Shown one piece after another: positions 1 through 7,751 of a stretch of 33,041 bases of DNA. Both the position numbers and the translations under genes were made by a program. The notes under the pieces were generated by a model. That model searched no databases, had not been told where the DNA came from, and saw only the letters and a program-made list of their open reading frames with translations. Numbering within the stretch: position 1 is the stretch's first letter; each line of letters begins with the position of its first letter. This DNA is from Nocardia brevicatena NBRC 12119 (GTDB lineage: Bacteria; Actinomycetota; Actinomycetes; Mycobacteriales; Mycobacteriaceae): the NCBI RefSeq assembly GCF_000308495.1, contig NZ_BAFU01000236.1:1-33041 (forward strand), read 5' to 3'.

Positions 1-371
1 CACCGATCGGTGGCAGGGTGCCGTGGCCGGTATACGACCGGACCCTGCACGACCCCGTTCCGGACGCGTTGGTCTTCGACCGACACACCGTCGCGATCGT
101 CGAAGGCAACTACCTGCTTCTCGACCGGCCCGGATGGCGCGAGATCCGCCGACATCTGGACACGGTGTGGTATCTCGACGCCCCCGACTCGCTGATCGAA
201 CAGCGCCTGCTGCGCCGGCATCTGGCCGGTGGGAAGACGGTGGAACAGGCTTGCGCGATAATCCGCGACAGCGACCTACCCAACGCCCACCTGATCGCCG
301 GCACCCGCGACCGCGCAGACCTCCTGCTCCGTACCGGCGACGACGGCCGTCTCAGGCGGGCAGCTCGTTGA
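1..371 (+). CDS. Nucleoside/nucleotide kinase family protein, 3' part (5' end outside window)
   Basis: The reading frame is open from base 3, so this is the C-terminal ~122 residues of a gene that starts before the window. The stretch VPWPVYDRTLHDPVPDA followed by VAIVEGNYLLL is characteristic of the P-loop uridine-kinase/phosphoribulokinase-like group that includes E. coli YggC and fructose-system kinases. The Walker A motif would lie upstream and cannot be seen. The end, with LDAPDSLIEQRLLRRH, corresponds to the lid and C-terminal helices. These enzymes phosphorylate a small sugar, nucleoside or vitamin; the substrate cannot be read here. The 3' end overlaps the convergent PfkB gene by 20 bp. 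A start at GTG 18 is possible in principle but would omit the whole P-loop, so truncation by the window edge is the better reading. Confidence 0.8.
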   Translation, partial: PIGGRVPWPVYDRTLHDPVPDALVFDRHTVAIVEGNYLLLDRPGWREIRRHLDTVWYLDAPDSLIEQRLLRRHLAGGKTVEQACAIIRDSDLPNAHLIAGTRDRADLLLRTGDDGRLRRAAR

Positions 372-1230
372 GGTGCCGCCCCCATTGCCGTGTACCGAAC
401 GACCGGCACGACAGGGTCGCGACCGCCGAGGCGCGTTCGAGCGCGTCGACGAAATCGCCGCTGCGCCCGTAGTAGAAGCAGAACGCCCCGTGCAGGATGT
501 CACCGGCGCCGAGGGTGTCGGCATCGGTGACGGGCGCTATCCCGATATCTCCGCGACGGCCGGCACCGGAATACCGGATCGACTCCGCTCCACGGGTGAT
601 GGCGATCTGCGCGGGACCGAGCGTGTGCAGATGGTCGAGCAGATCGTCGGTCTCGTCGTATCCGGGAGGGACGAGAGCGGCCGAGCAGATCGCGGTATCG
701 ACCAGCGGTAACAGCCGCGCGTGTACGTCCTTCCAACGGCCCGCGTCGAGCACCACCGGAACACCGAGTTCGTTCGCGCGCTGCGCGACGGCCATCGAGA
801 GTTCGGGGAGGTGACCGTCGACGAGCACCATCCCGGCGCCCGCCACATACGCGGTCGACGCGGGGATGGAGGGCGCGTGGATACGCGAGGCGTCGAGTGA
901 GACGATCGTCCGCGACTGCGCGCTGAGCGCGACGACGATGGACGATACCGGTGGCGAGTCGGTGTGTTCCGGTGTGGTGTCGACGACCGTCACGCCGTGG
1001 GCACGCAGATCACCGCGCGCGACCTCGGCGAGGTGGTGGCGGCCCAGCGCGGTGAGCAGCGTCGGTGACGCACCGGACAGGATCGCGTAGGCGACCGCGG
1101 CATTGCACGCCGGTCCGCCCGCACCCAGAAACTGGTCCACCGCTCGAGTTTTGGTGTCCTCGGCCGGGTACCTGTCCACCGCGTAGGCGATATCCACGGT
1201 GGTCAGTCCCACAAACAGCGGCGTGGCCAT
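352..1230 (-). CDS. PfkB-family carbohydrate kinase
   Basis: A 292-residue sugar kinase of the ribokinase/PfkB fold, predicted cytoplasmic, transferring phosphate from ATP to a sugar or nucleoside. Near the N-terminus FVGLTTVDIAYAVDRYP and FLGAGGPACNAAVA form the substrate-binding part and the first PfkB signature (GG..N.A). Near the C-terminus TDADTLGAGDILHGAF is the second signature, whose DTLGAGD holds the anion hole and catalytic Asp. The ATG at 1230 is preferred; an in-frame start at 1290 would add 20 residues with no family resemblance. The gene converges on the other kinase, with a 20-bp overlap of the 3' ends. Both may act in one sugar-salvage pathway, but that is inference. The precise substrate (fructose, ribose, tagatose phosphate, nucleoside) is unknown. 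Confidence 0.88.
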   Translation of the reverse strand: MATPLFVGLTTVDIAYAVDRYPAEDTKTRAVDQFLGAGGPACNAAVAYAILSGASPTLLTALGRHHLAEVARGDLRAHGVTVVDTTPEHTDSPPVSSIVVALSAQSRTIVSLDASRIHAPSIPASTAYVAGAGMVLVDGHLPELSMAVAQRANELGVPVVLDAGRWKDVHARLLPLVDTAICSAALVPPGYDETDDLLDHLHTLGPAQIAITRGAESIRYSGAGRRGDIGIAPVTDADTLGAGDILHGAFCFYYGRSGDFVDALERASAVATLSCRSFGTRQWGRHLNELPA

Positions 1231-1621
1231 GGCAGCGTCTCCGGCGGTCACCGGGCGCCGTGCCGGGTGTCGGCCGATCGGGTGATCCATCTCACGAGCA
1301 CGAGGGACCGGTCGTCGCCCTTCTTTCCCTCCGCGGTTTCCGTCTGCAGCGCCGACATCTACCGACCTCCACTCCGCGGTCGCGAGCCTACGAACACGGC
1401 CGGACGGACCGCCTTCCGCCGGAAGGATACCTTCTTCCGCATCCGCCGCTCGTCGGGTGCGACGCGAGCGGCACGGTCCCGTGGCGCACCGGCCGATCTC
1501 CCGGACCGCGCGACATAGAGGGTGCGGGCACCATCACCCACCGGTCCGACGCACTGTATTCGAATTCGGCGCCGGACTCGATATCGCTTCCTGTACGCAT
1601 CCGGCATACCAGTCCTTCTTA
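1231..1621. other. Intergenic stretch between divergent pfkB and acyl-CoA dehydrogenase transcripts
   Basis: About 390 bases without a convincing gene. Frames open through it have arginine- and proline-rich translations with no family resemblance. It should contain the pfkB promoter, but I could not pick out a clear -35/-10 pair on the minus strand. Confidence 0.5.
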
Positions 1622-1650
1622 TTGAATCCGACTTCAAGTTCATCTAGGCT
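1622..1650 (+). promoter_or_regulatory. Sigma-70-type promoter for the mini-ORF / acyl-CoA dehydrogenase transcript
   Basis: TTGAAT at 1622-1627 and TAGGCT at 1645-1650 are separated by exactly 17 bp. The -10 box ends 6 nt before an ATG at 1657, the geometry of a leaderless actinobacterial transcript. A short inverted repeat, TTGAA (1622-1626) and TTCAA (1633-1637), overlaps the -35 region and could be an operator half-site pair. This is read from sequence only; a 5'-end map would settle it. Confidence 0.5.
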
Positions 1651-1656
1651 GCTTCC

Positions 1657-1788
1657 ATGCAGACAGCCGACGTGGTCGCCCTCGTCACCAGAGTTGCCTC
1701 GGGTAGCGACGCCGACCTCGCACGCGGGACGACCGCCCACGGCCGCCGGTTACGGGGCATCCAGAGCTACCGACGATCACTGCGATGA
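1657..1788 (+). CDS. Possible leaderless 43-residue ORF upstream of the acyl-CoA dehydrogenase
   Basis: An ATG at 1657 stands 6 nt after a good -10 box and opens a 43-codon frame beginning [18 protein letters not shown] and ending at TGA 1786-1788, 103 nt before the acyl-CoA dehydrogenase. No ribosome binding site is needed if the transcript is leaderless. I recognise no domain. It may be a translated leader, a small protein or a chance ORF. The support is the promoter geometry, not homology. Confidence 0.3.
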   Translation: MQTADVVALVTRVASGSDADLARGTTAHGRRLRGIQSYRRSLR

Positions 1789-1891
1789 TCCGGGCACGGC
1801 CCCACCTCCACCGCCTCCGCGGATACTCGCGTCAACGCAATCCCCAGCAGGCACCCACCGCCACTGTCCTCATCCCGACGATCGGAGTTCC

Positions 1892-3136
1892 ATGGACCTG
1901 TTCACCCGGTCCGAACGCGCCCGGCGCTACCAGCGCGATCTCCTCGACTTCATGGACGAGTGCGTGTATCCGGCCGAAGCCGTCTACGCACGGCAGATGG
2001 CGGAGTCCGGGAACCCGCATCACCACCCGCAGATCCTCGAGGACCTCCAGGCACAAGCCCGCGACCGGGGGCTGTGGAACCTCTTCCACCCGGACCCGCA
2101 ATGGGGCGCCGGCCTCAGCAACCTGGAGTACGCCCCGCTGGCCGAGACCATGGGCCGCAGCCACCTCGCGCCTGAGGCCTGCAACTGTTCCGCCCCCGAC
2201 ACCGGCAATATCGAGGTACTGACCCTCTTCGGATCGCAGGAGCACAAACAGCGCTGGCTCGAACCGCTACTGGCCGGAACCATCCGCTCGACCTTCGCCA
2301 TGACCGAACCGGCCGTCGCCAGTTCCGATGCGACGAATATCGAGATGCGGATGGTGCGCGACGGCGACCACTATGTGCTGAACGGGCGGAAATGGTTCGC
2401 CTCCAATGCCTTGCACCCCAATTGCACGGTATTGATCGTCATGGGCAAAACCGATCCGAACGCCCCGAAGCACCGACAGCAATCGATGATGGTGGTGCCC
2501 ATCGACGCTCCCGGAATCACGGTCATCCGGAATCTGCCGGTCTTCGGCTACGCGGACCGCGAAGGCCACGCGGAAATCGATTTCACCGATGTCCACGTAC
2601 CGGTCTCCGATGTGCTGAAAGGCGAGGGTGAAGGATTCGCCATAAGCCAGGCCCGACTCGGCCCCGGGCGTATCCACCACTGCATGCGCGCCGTGGGAGC
2701 AGCCGAGCGTGCCTTGGAACTCATGTGCCTGCGGGCCGACGAACGAATCACCTTCGGGCAACCGCTCAGCGAGCGCGCCAATATCCAGGACTGGATCGCC
2801 GAGGCCCGTATCGCCATCGAGCAGACCCGACTGCTGACGCTCAAGGCCGCCTGGATGATGGACACCGTCGGAAACAAGGCGGCCCGTACGGAAATCGCCG
2901 CGATCAAGGTTGCGGCACCGGCCATGGCTTTGCAGATCGTGGACCGCGCCATTCAGGTGTTCGGCGGCGCCGGCGTCACCGACGACTTCCCCTTGGCGAT
3001 GATGTACGCCCATCTGCGCACGCTGCGGCTCGCGGATGGACCCGACGAGGTGCACAAACGCACCATCGCCTCGACGGAACTCGGCAGGGTCCGCGCCCGA
3101 GCGGCCGAGCGGGGGCAGCAGTCACCTCGGGTCTGA
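1892..3136 (+). CDS. Acyl-CoA dehydrogenase (FadE/ACAD10-11-like)
   Basis: A 414-residue flavoprotein expected to introduce the alpha,beta double bond in an acyl-CoA thioester, passing electrons to ETF. The FAD/substrate segment [16 protein letters not shown] (family motif FxxTEPxxGSD), a KWFASNA turn, and the C-terminal block with [13 protein letters not shown] and [14 protein letters not shown] are all present in family order: helical N-domain, beta-barrel middle, helical C-domain. The LADGPDEVH ending resembles the ACAD10/11 branch, which favours long or unusual acyl chains. Its catalytic base cannot be assigned with confidence by eye. The ATG at 1892 is chosen because GGAG lies at 1884-1887 and the upstream extension of the frame is low-complexity. 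A TetR gene converges on it downstream and may regulate it, but no direct operator link is visible. Confidence 0.92.
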   Translation: MDLFTRSERARRYQRDLLDFMDECVYPAEAVYARQMAESGNPHHHPQILEDLQAQARDRGLWNLFHPDPQWGAGLSNLEYAPLAETMGRSHLAPEACNCSAPDTGNIEVLTLFGSQEHKQRWLEPLLAGTIRSTFAMTEPAVASSDATNIEMRMVRDGDHYVLNGRKWFASNALHPNCTVLIVMGKTDPNAPKHRQQSMMVVPIDAPGITVIRNLPVFGYADREGHAEIDFTDVHVPVSDVLKGEGEGFAISQARLGPGRIHHCMRAVGAAERALELMCLRADERITFGQPLSERANIQDWIAEARIAIEQTRLLTLKAAWMMDTVGNKAARTEIAAIKVAAPAMALQIVDRAIQVFGGAGVTDDFPLAMMYAHLRTLRLADGPDEVHKRTIASTELGRVRARAAERGQQSPRV

Positions 3137-3183
3137 TATTCCGTGAGGCGGGCAGCGGCGGCCACCGCGATCGCCTGCGCACT

Positions 3184-3218
3184 CCGGCCGGGTCGGTCAC
3201 CCGCCACTGCCCGGCCGG
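3184..3218. terminator. Hairpin between convergent acyl-CoA dehydrogenase and TetR genes
   Basis: CCGGCCGGG at 3184-3192 and CCCGGCCGG at 3210-3218 are a perfect 9-bp inverted repeat with a 17-nt loop, inside the 119-bp gap between two converging genes. There is no U-tract on either strand, so it could be a GC-only bidirectional terminator or just GC-rich chance. Confidence 0.4.
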
Positions 3219-3255
3219 GCCCGCCACACCGAATAGGATCGGGGCGAGAAGCCGA

Positions 3256-3909
3256 TCAGGAGGAGGGCTTCAGATCCAAGGCGTTGAACCAGAGCCGGTT
3301 CAACGTGTCGACCAGCGTGTCGAAGGGGATCGGCTCGCCGTCGACGAAGACCATATAAGCCATCTTGCTGACCATGCACGACAGCGACAGTGCTGTAACC
3401 CGGGGATCCAGTTCGGGATCCACCTCACCGCGCCCCTGCAGTTCCCGAATCAGCGCCGCGTTCCGCTCGCCGAATGCCAGCCCGCGTTCGTATCGCATGA
3501 CCCGGAACTTCTCGTCGATCTTCGAGACCTGCTCGAGTACGGCCATCAGGCGCGCGTTGCGCTGATACGACAGCAGGTACTCACGGTTGGCCGTCTCGAT
3601 CAGCCGCCGAGGATCGTCCACCCCGACCTGTCGGCGTACGTGCAGATGCAGCATCTCCTCCCGCACGAGCGCGATGACCTCGGCGAGAATTTCTTCCTTG
3701 CTGTCGAAGTAGGTGTAGAACGAACCCGACGCGACCCCCGCGGTTTTCGAGATATCGGTGATCCGGGCATCGAGATAACCGTCGCGCTCGAACACCTCCC
3801 GGGCCGCGGCCACCAGTGCGCTCCGCGTCCGCGTGCCCCGCTTGCTCTGTGGAACCACTCGACCGGACCGCTTCTCGGCCACGTCCTGGGCGCTCACTGT
3901 CTCGCTCAC
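3256..3909 (-). CDS. TetR/AcrR-family transcriptional regulator
   Basis: A one-component repressor of about 217 residues. The N-terminal helix-turn-helix is clear: ALVAAAREVFERDGYLDARITDI, then the recognition helix in AGVASGSFYTYFDSKEEILAEVI. The remainder is a helical ligand-binding and dimerisation domain ending in WFNALDLK, with no ligand predictable. The start is uncertain: GTG 3909 gives a normal ~25-residue pre-HTH tail, while GTG 3897 and GTG 3942 (preceded by AGGCGG) are alternatives. It converges on the acyl-CoA dehydrogenase and is followed upstream by the MFS tail, so either could be a target. TetR proteins next to fatty-acid dehydrogenases commonly sense acyl-CoAs, which is context and not proof. 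Confidence 0.88.
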   Translation of the reverse strand: MSETVSAQDVAEKRSGRVVPQSKRGTRTRSALVAAAREVFERDGYLDARITDISKTAGVASGSFYTYFDSKEEILAEVIALVREEMLHLHVRRQVGVDDPRRLIETANREYLLSYQRNARLMAVLEQVSKIDEKFRVMRYERGLAFGERNAALIRELQGRGEVDPELDPRVTALSLSCMVSKMAYMVFVDGEPIPFDTLVDTLNRLWFNALDLKPSS

Positions 3910-4058
3910 TGTCGTAGGGCCAGTTGCGAAAAATCGTAACACCGCACCGCCTATATCCCTTCCGACCAGACAGTCCGTGACGGACGGCCGATCCGGGAAG
4001 CCGCTCCGGCCGGTGGTACGACACGATCGCACCGAACGGCACCGAACGGGCGGCCCCG

Positions 4059-4788
4059 TCAGAGATGAGTACCGGACTGGCGCCGCGCCTCCGGGCGAGC
4101 ACCGAAATCCACGCTGTCGGCGACCGACAGCACGGACGGGCGGTGCCCCAACTCCACATCGATACCCGTGATGTCCTCATCGCGCACCTGCACCTGCGCC
4201 GCCTCCGGCCCGTAGCCCGTGGCGATCACCGTATAGGTGCCTTCGTCCAGGTTGGCGAAGGTGTAGACCCCCATCGGGACCGGTCGTCAGGGTGTCCACC
4301 ACGTCGCCCCGCGCATCGGTCAAGGTGACATGGGCGTCCTCGATCGGCCGGCCGTCGCGGGCCCGCACCACGCCCCGCAGGCGCACCCCCGGTCGCAGCA
4401 GCACATCCAGCACAGCGGTGTCCTGCCCGGTCACCCGCACCGGGACGGCGGTGGGGTGAAATCCGAGCGCGCTCACCGCCACCGTGAACTCTCCTTCCGA
4501 CAACTCCCCCACCTCGAAACGGCCCACGAGGTCGGTCTCCCCGGAGGAGAGCACCTCTCCGCGCAAATCCAGTACCGCGACTCGCGCTCCCGGGACCGGT
4601 GAGCCGCTATCGGACCGCGCCACCGTGCCGGTGACACCGGCCATCGCGCCCAGTGTCACATCACAGGTCACCGGACGGCCACCGAGGACCGCGGTCGACG
4701 CGTCGGGCCGGCGCCCCTCGGCGGAAGCGATCAGCACATAGGAACCGGGAGTCGGCGCGGCGAGTTCGTAGTACCCGTCGACACGGGA
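4059..4788 (-). pseudogene. Detached C-terminal carboxypeptidase-regulatory-like (beta-sandwich) domains of the MFS transporter
   Basis: Directly after the TAG that ends the MFS frame (4789-4791), the same frame continues with SRVDGYYELAAPTPGSYVL and further CarboxypepD_reg/SpaA-like sandwiches: VTGTVARSDSGSPVPGARV then FEVGELSEGEFTVAVSALG, and LRGVVRARDGRPIEDAHV. The third domain is broken by one extra C in a run of five (4268-4272). Removing it joins TTGPDG to VYTFANLDEGTYTVIATGYG, restoring the repeat, which ends at TGA 4059. Three tandem domains can be counted, including the one interrupted by the stop. The intact ancestor would have been an efflux pump with a three-domain tail. Either the tail is decaying, or both lesions are sequence errors. 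Confidence 0.8.
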
Positions 4789-6507
4789 CTACGTGCGACC
4801 CACCTGACGCCCGGATGTTGAGATCAGGGTCAGCGTCGCGCCCGCCACAGCGACCCCGCGCGTGTCCTGCACCTGTCCGAACACGACCGAACCGACCGGC
4901 TGTGCCGCGCCGAGCGGGCCGGCGTCGGTGGCGTACCCGTCCGGTCCGGCGTGCGCGCCGGTCGCCGCGGGGCTCACCGCCGGTGCGGGTGGCGGGCCCG
5001 CACTGTTTGCCGCCGAGACGAGCGTGCCGGAATCCGAGCCGCGCTCGCCCACCTGTTCGATCGCGTCGTCGACCGGGATCTCCTCTCCTGCTCGGGCGTC
5101 GGCCGCGTCGACGACAGCGCGCCGGACGGGGATGGTGAGCGCGATCAGCGCGGCCGCCGCGGCGACACCGCAGCCGATCAGCAGGCCGACCCGGAAACCG
5201 TCCTCGGTCGGAATGGAATGACCCTGCATCGTGGTACTGAGCTCTGCCAGCACCGCGCCGATCACCGCCGCCGCCACCGAGGTGCCGATCGCGCGCATGA
5301 GTGTGTTGAAGCTGTTGGCCGCCGCCGTCTCGGAGGCGGGCACCGCACCCATGATCAGCGCGGGCATCGCACCGTAGGCGAAGCCGACACCGATGCTGAT
5401 GATGACCGTCACCGCCAGCAGACCCCAGGTGGTGCCCATCAAGAACAGCGAGCAACCGTAGCCGGCGGTAATGATGACGGCGCCGGTGACCAGGGTGACC
5501 TTGGGCCCACTGCGCGCCGACAATCGAGCTCCTATCGGGGAGATGAGCGTCATCATCAGGCCGCCCGGAGCCATCCACAGCCCCATCTGCACCATCGACC
5601 GGCCCAGCCCGTATCCGGTGGCCGCGGGCAGTTGTAGTAGTTGCGGCACGATCAGCGCCTGCGCGTACATGGCCATCCCGATCACGATCGAGGCGGCATT
5701 GGTCAGCAGCACCTGCGGCCGGACCGTCACCCGCAGATCGACCAGCGGATCACGGGTACGCAGCTCCCAGCAGACCCACGCCACCAGTGCCACGACCGTC
5801 ACACCGAACAGGCTCAGGATGGTGGTACCGGTCCATCCCCACGTCGCGCCCTTGGAGACGGCCAGCAGCAGGCATACCAGTGCGATGCCCAGGCCGAGCG
5901 CGCCGGGAACGTCGAACCGTCCGCGCGGCCCGTGTTTCGCGGCGTGCGGCACGACCGCGAAGATCAGCAGACCCGAGATCGCGGAAAGGGCCGCGACCCC
6001 CCAGAACAGCATTCGCCAGCTGCTGTACTCGACGACGGCCGCCGCCAGCGGCATACCGAGGGCACCACCGATACCCAGCGAAGAACTGATGAGCGCGATA
6101 CCCGAGCCGAGTCGCCGGGGTGGCAGCAGATCGCGCAGGGCGGCGATACCGACCGGGATGAGACCCACCCCCATCCCCTGCAGTCCGCGTCCGATGATCA
6201 TCGGCCACAGCGACGACGCCAGGGCACAGACCACCGAACCGATCACCACCGGCACCACCGATCCCACCAGGACCAGGCGTTTTCCGAACATATCGCCCAA
6301 CCGCCCGGAGACCGGGGTGACGACCGCGCTGACCAGCAGACTCGAGGTCACCACCCAGGCGGCATTCGACGCGTCGGTGTGCAGCAGCTGCGGCAGCTGG
6401 CCGAGCAGCGGTACCACCAGGGTCTGCGTCAGCGAGGCCACGATACCGGCGAAGGCCAGGACCGCGAGCAATCCGCCGGAGCGGACGGTGGATTGGGAGG
6501 TCTCCAC
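4789..6507 (-). CDS. DHA2-type (14-TM) MFS multidrug efflux transporter, C-terminally interrupted
   Basis: A 572-residue inner-membrane proton antiporter of the EmrB/QacA type. Fourteen hydrophobic segments can be counted between about residues 11 and 460. Family motifs include SGRLGDMFGKR after helix 2 (motif A, G-x-L-G-D-x-x-G-R/K-R) and the GMPLAAAVV stretch near helix 5 (motif C-like). After helix 14 an acidic Ala/Pro-rich linker leads into the start of a carboxypeptidase-regulatory-like domain (VVFGQVQDTRGVAVAGATL), which is stopped by an in-frame TAG. The pump body is intact and could work without the tail. GTG 6507 is the start because GAGGAG lies at 6513-6518; a longer frame from 6573 would run through that ribosome site. 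A 16-bp palindrome upstream (6555-6570) is a possible operator. The substrate is unknown. Confidence 0.9.
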   Translation of the reverse strand: METSQSTVRSGGLLAVLAFAGIVASLTQTLVVPLLGQLPQLLHTDASNAAWVVTSSLLVSAVVTPVSGRLGDMFGKRLVLVGSVVPVVIGSVVCALASSLWPMIIGRGLQGMGVGLIPVGIAALRDLLPPRRLGSGIALISSSLGIGGALGMPLAAAVVEYSSWRMLFWGVAALSAISGLLIFAVVPHAAKHGPRGRFDVPGALGLGIALVCLLLAVSKGATWGWTGTTILSLFGVTVVALVAWVCWELRTRDPLVDLRVTVRPQVLLTNAASIVIGMAMYAQALIVPQLLQLPAATGYGLGRSMVQMGLWMAPGGLMMTLISPIGARLSARSGPKVTLVTGAVIITAGYGCSLFLMGTTWGLLAVTVIISIGVGFAYGAMPALIMGAVPASETAAANSFNTLMRAIGTSVAAAVIGAVLAELSTTMQGHSIPTEDGFRVGLLIGCGVAAAAALIALTIPVRRAVVDAADARAGEEIPVDDAIEQVGERGSDSGTLVSAANSAGPPPAPAVSPAATGAHAGPDGYATDAGPLGAAQPVGSVVFGQVQDTRGVAVAGATLTLISTSGRQVGRT

Positions 6508-6554
6508 GCACAATCTCCTCAATGTGGCACGGGTGGATCGGTTTGCGTCGTACA

Positions 6555-6570
6555 CATCATATGCATGATG
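6555..6570 (-). promoter_or_regulatory. Palindrome upstream of the MFS gene, candidate operator
   Basis: CATCAT (6555-6560) and ATGATG (6565-6570) flank a 4-nt centre, an AT-rich inverted repeat in GC-rich surroundings, 48 bp upstream of the MFS start. It suits a TetR- or MarR-type repressor site. No regulator is directly adjacent, so the partner is unknown. Confidence 0.45.
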
Positions 6571-6636
6571 CAAAACAGATCATGGACGAGCACCGCCGCA
6601 ACGGATCGGCGGCACCTATCCCGGCCTCCGGTCCGT

Positions 6637-7344
6637 TCAGGGAACCAGGGCGAAAATGGTTGCGGGAGAGCCGGAACCGCCACGGTATATCGGCCCACCG
6701 ACCAGCACCCACGCCCCGGTGACCGGAAGCGCGGCGAGGTTGGCCAGACATTCGAGACTGATCCGATGCTCGCCGTACAACAGCTTCGACACCGCATATG
6801 TATCGTCGACGCCCGGATCGGGGCCGAAGGTATCGATACCGAGCGCCCCACGACGCCCGAGCCGCCCGGTCTCCAACAGCCATTCGACGGCCTCGACCGC
6901 GAATCCGGGCATATGACCGGCCGATTCACCACCACCGAGAAACTCCGGGCCGCCCCATTTCCCGTCCCACCCAGTCCAGGCGACCACCGCGGCGCCGTTG
7001 GGGATACGGCCGTGCACACTCTCCCATTCCCGCAGGTCGGCCACTGTGATCGCATAGTCACGGTTCCGGCCGCACAGTTCACGCACGTCGATCTTGACCG
7101 CGGGCAGCAGCAGATCGTCGAGGTCGAGCTCATCGGCGGCCAAACCGTCGGCGCGGAAATGGATCGGCGCACCCCAATGCGTCCCGGTGTGCTCGCCCTG
7201 CCGCACGTATCGCAGGTAATAGCCGTCGGTGGCAATGGTCGTGACGGTCTCGATCCGGAACTCGGGGTCACCAGGATAGAGAGGTGTGGTCCGCGGATCG
7301 TGGATATGGGACAGGCTCACCAGCCGGCCGAACGGTGCGTTCAT
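6637..7344 (-). CDS. Cyclase-family (KynB-like) metal-dependent hydrolase
   Basis: A 235-residue protein of the cyclase / kynurenine formamidase fold, which hydrolyses amides or lactones with bound Zn or Mn. The metal motif is GEHTGTHWGAPIHF (residues ~51-63). The family form is HxGTHxDxPxH, so the three His (52, 56, 62) are kept but the usual Asp at 58 is Gly. Later conserved features are IDTFGPDPG and VLVGGPIYRGGSGSPATI, the C-terminal sheet. ATG 7344 is chosen because the longer frame (to 7530) adds unrelated Arg-rich sequence. It is followed on the same strand by the MFS gene 129 bp on, so readthrough co-expression is possible. Substrate unknown; kynurenine formamidase is only one option, as no kynurenine genes are nearby. 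Confidence 0.82.
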   Translation of the reverse strand: MNAPFGRLVSLSHIHDPRTTPLYPGDPEFRIETVTTIATDGYYLRYVRQGEHTGTHWGAPIHFRADGLAADELDLDDLLLPAVKIDVRELCGRNRDYAITVADLREWESVHGRIPNGAAVVAWTGWDGKWGGPEFLGGGESAGHMPGFAVEAVEWLLETGRLGRRGALGIDTFGPDPGVDDTYAVSKLLYGEHRISLECLANLAALPVTGAWVLVGGPIYRGGSGSPATIFALVP

Positions 7345-7653
7345 GGGCGTGCACCCTAATCGGCGCAACCGCAAACCCGTTCGCCGCGGCCCACATATGG
7401 GCAGTGGACCCGGATGGCGCCGCCGCGCCGACCGCCCGTAAACCACAGGTGTCCGCAATCCAGGACAACCGGAGCCACCGCGGGCCGCCGGCTCCGCGCC
7501 GGAGCAGGTACCAAGATCGCGTCCGACCACACCGGCCGGCCACCGACAGCCGGTTCACGGCCGGGCCGACGGACGGGTTACGCCTGATCGGTTTCATCCC
7601 CAACCCGTGCCGGTGCCGCTGATCGGATCGCGCCGAACGGGGCCGAGCGAACT
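7345..7653. other. Intergenic stretch between divergent cyclase and YCII-sigma genes
   Basis: About 310 bases with no convincing gene on either strand; open frames translate to Arg/Ala/Pro-rich sequence. It should hold the cyclase promoter, which I could not identify. Confidence 0.4.
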
Positions 7654-7670
7654 CGGAAAAAAATTTTCCG
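7654..7670. repeat. AT-rich perfect palindrome upstream of the ECF42 promoter
   Basis: CGGAAAA and TTTTCCG flank AAA, forming a 17-bp perfect inverted repeat that ends 6 bp before the TGTCGA box of the YCII-sigma promoter. In DNA this GC-rich, a 10-nt A/T block is striking. It may act as an UP-like element, an operator, or a hairpin separating the two divergent transcripts. Confidence 0.5.
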
Positions 7671-7676
7671 CGGGTC

Positions 7677-7705
7677 TGTCGATCTACGAGATGCGCCGTT
7701 CGACC
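7677..7705 (+). promoter_or_regulatory. Likely ECF42-type autoregulated promoter of the YCII-sigma operon
   Basis: TGTCGA at 7677-7682 and CGACC at 7701-7705 lie 18 bp apart and 46 bp before the YCII start. From memory, the motif reported for ECF42 sigma factors upstream of DGPF genes is TGTCGA at -35 with a CGA/TC-type -10. The match suggests that the sigma factor encoded second in this operon transcribes its own operon. Confidence 0.6.
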
Positions 7706-7751
7706 TATGGGTGAGAGGGTCGCAGGGACCCGGACGAACCAGGAGACACCC

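Noticed and set aside
5641-7359. Long plus-strand open frame of 572 codons across the MFS and cyclase genes
   Set aside because: It is antisense to two recognisable proteins and its translation is Gln/Arg/His-rich with no domain; a GC-bias shadow.
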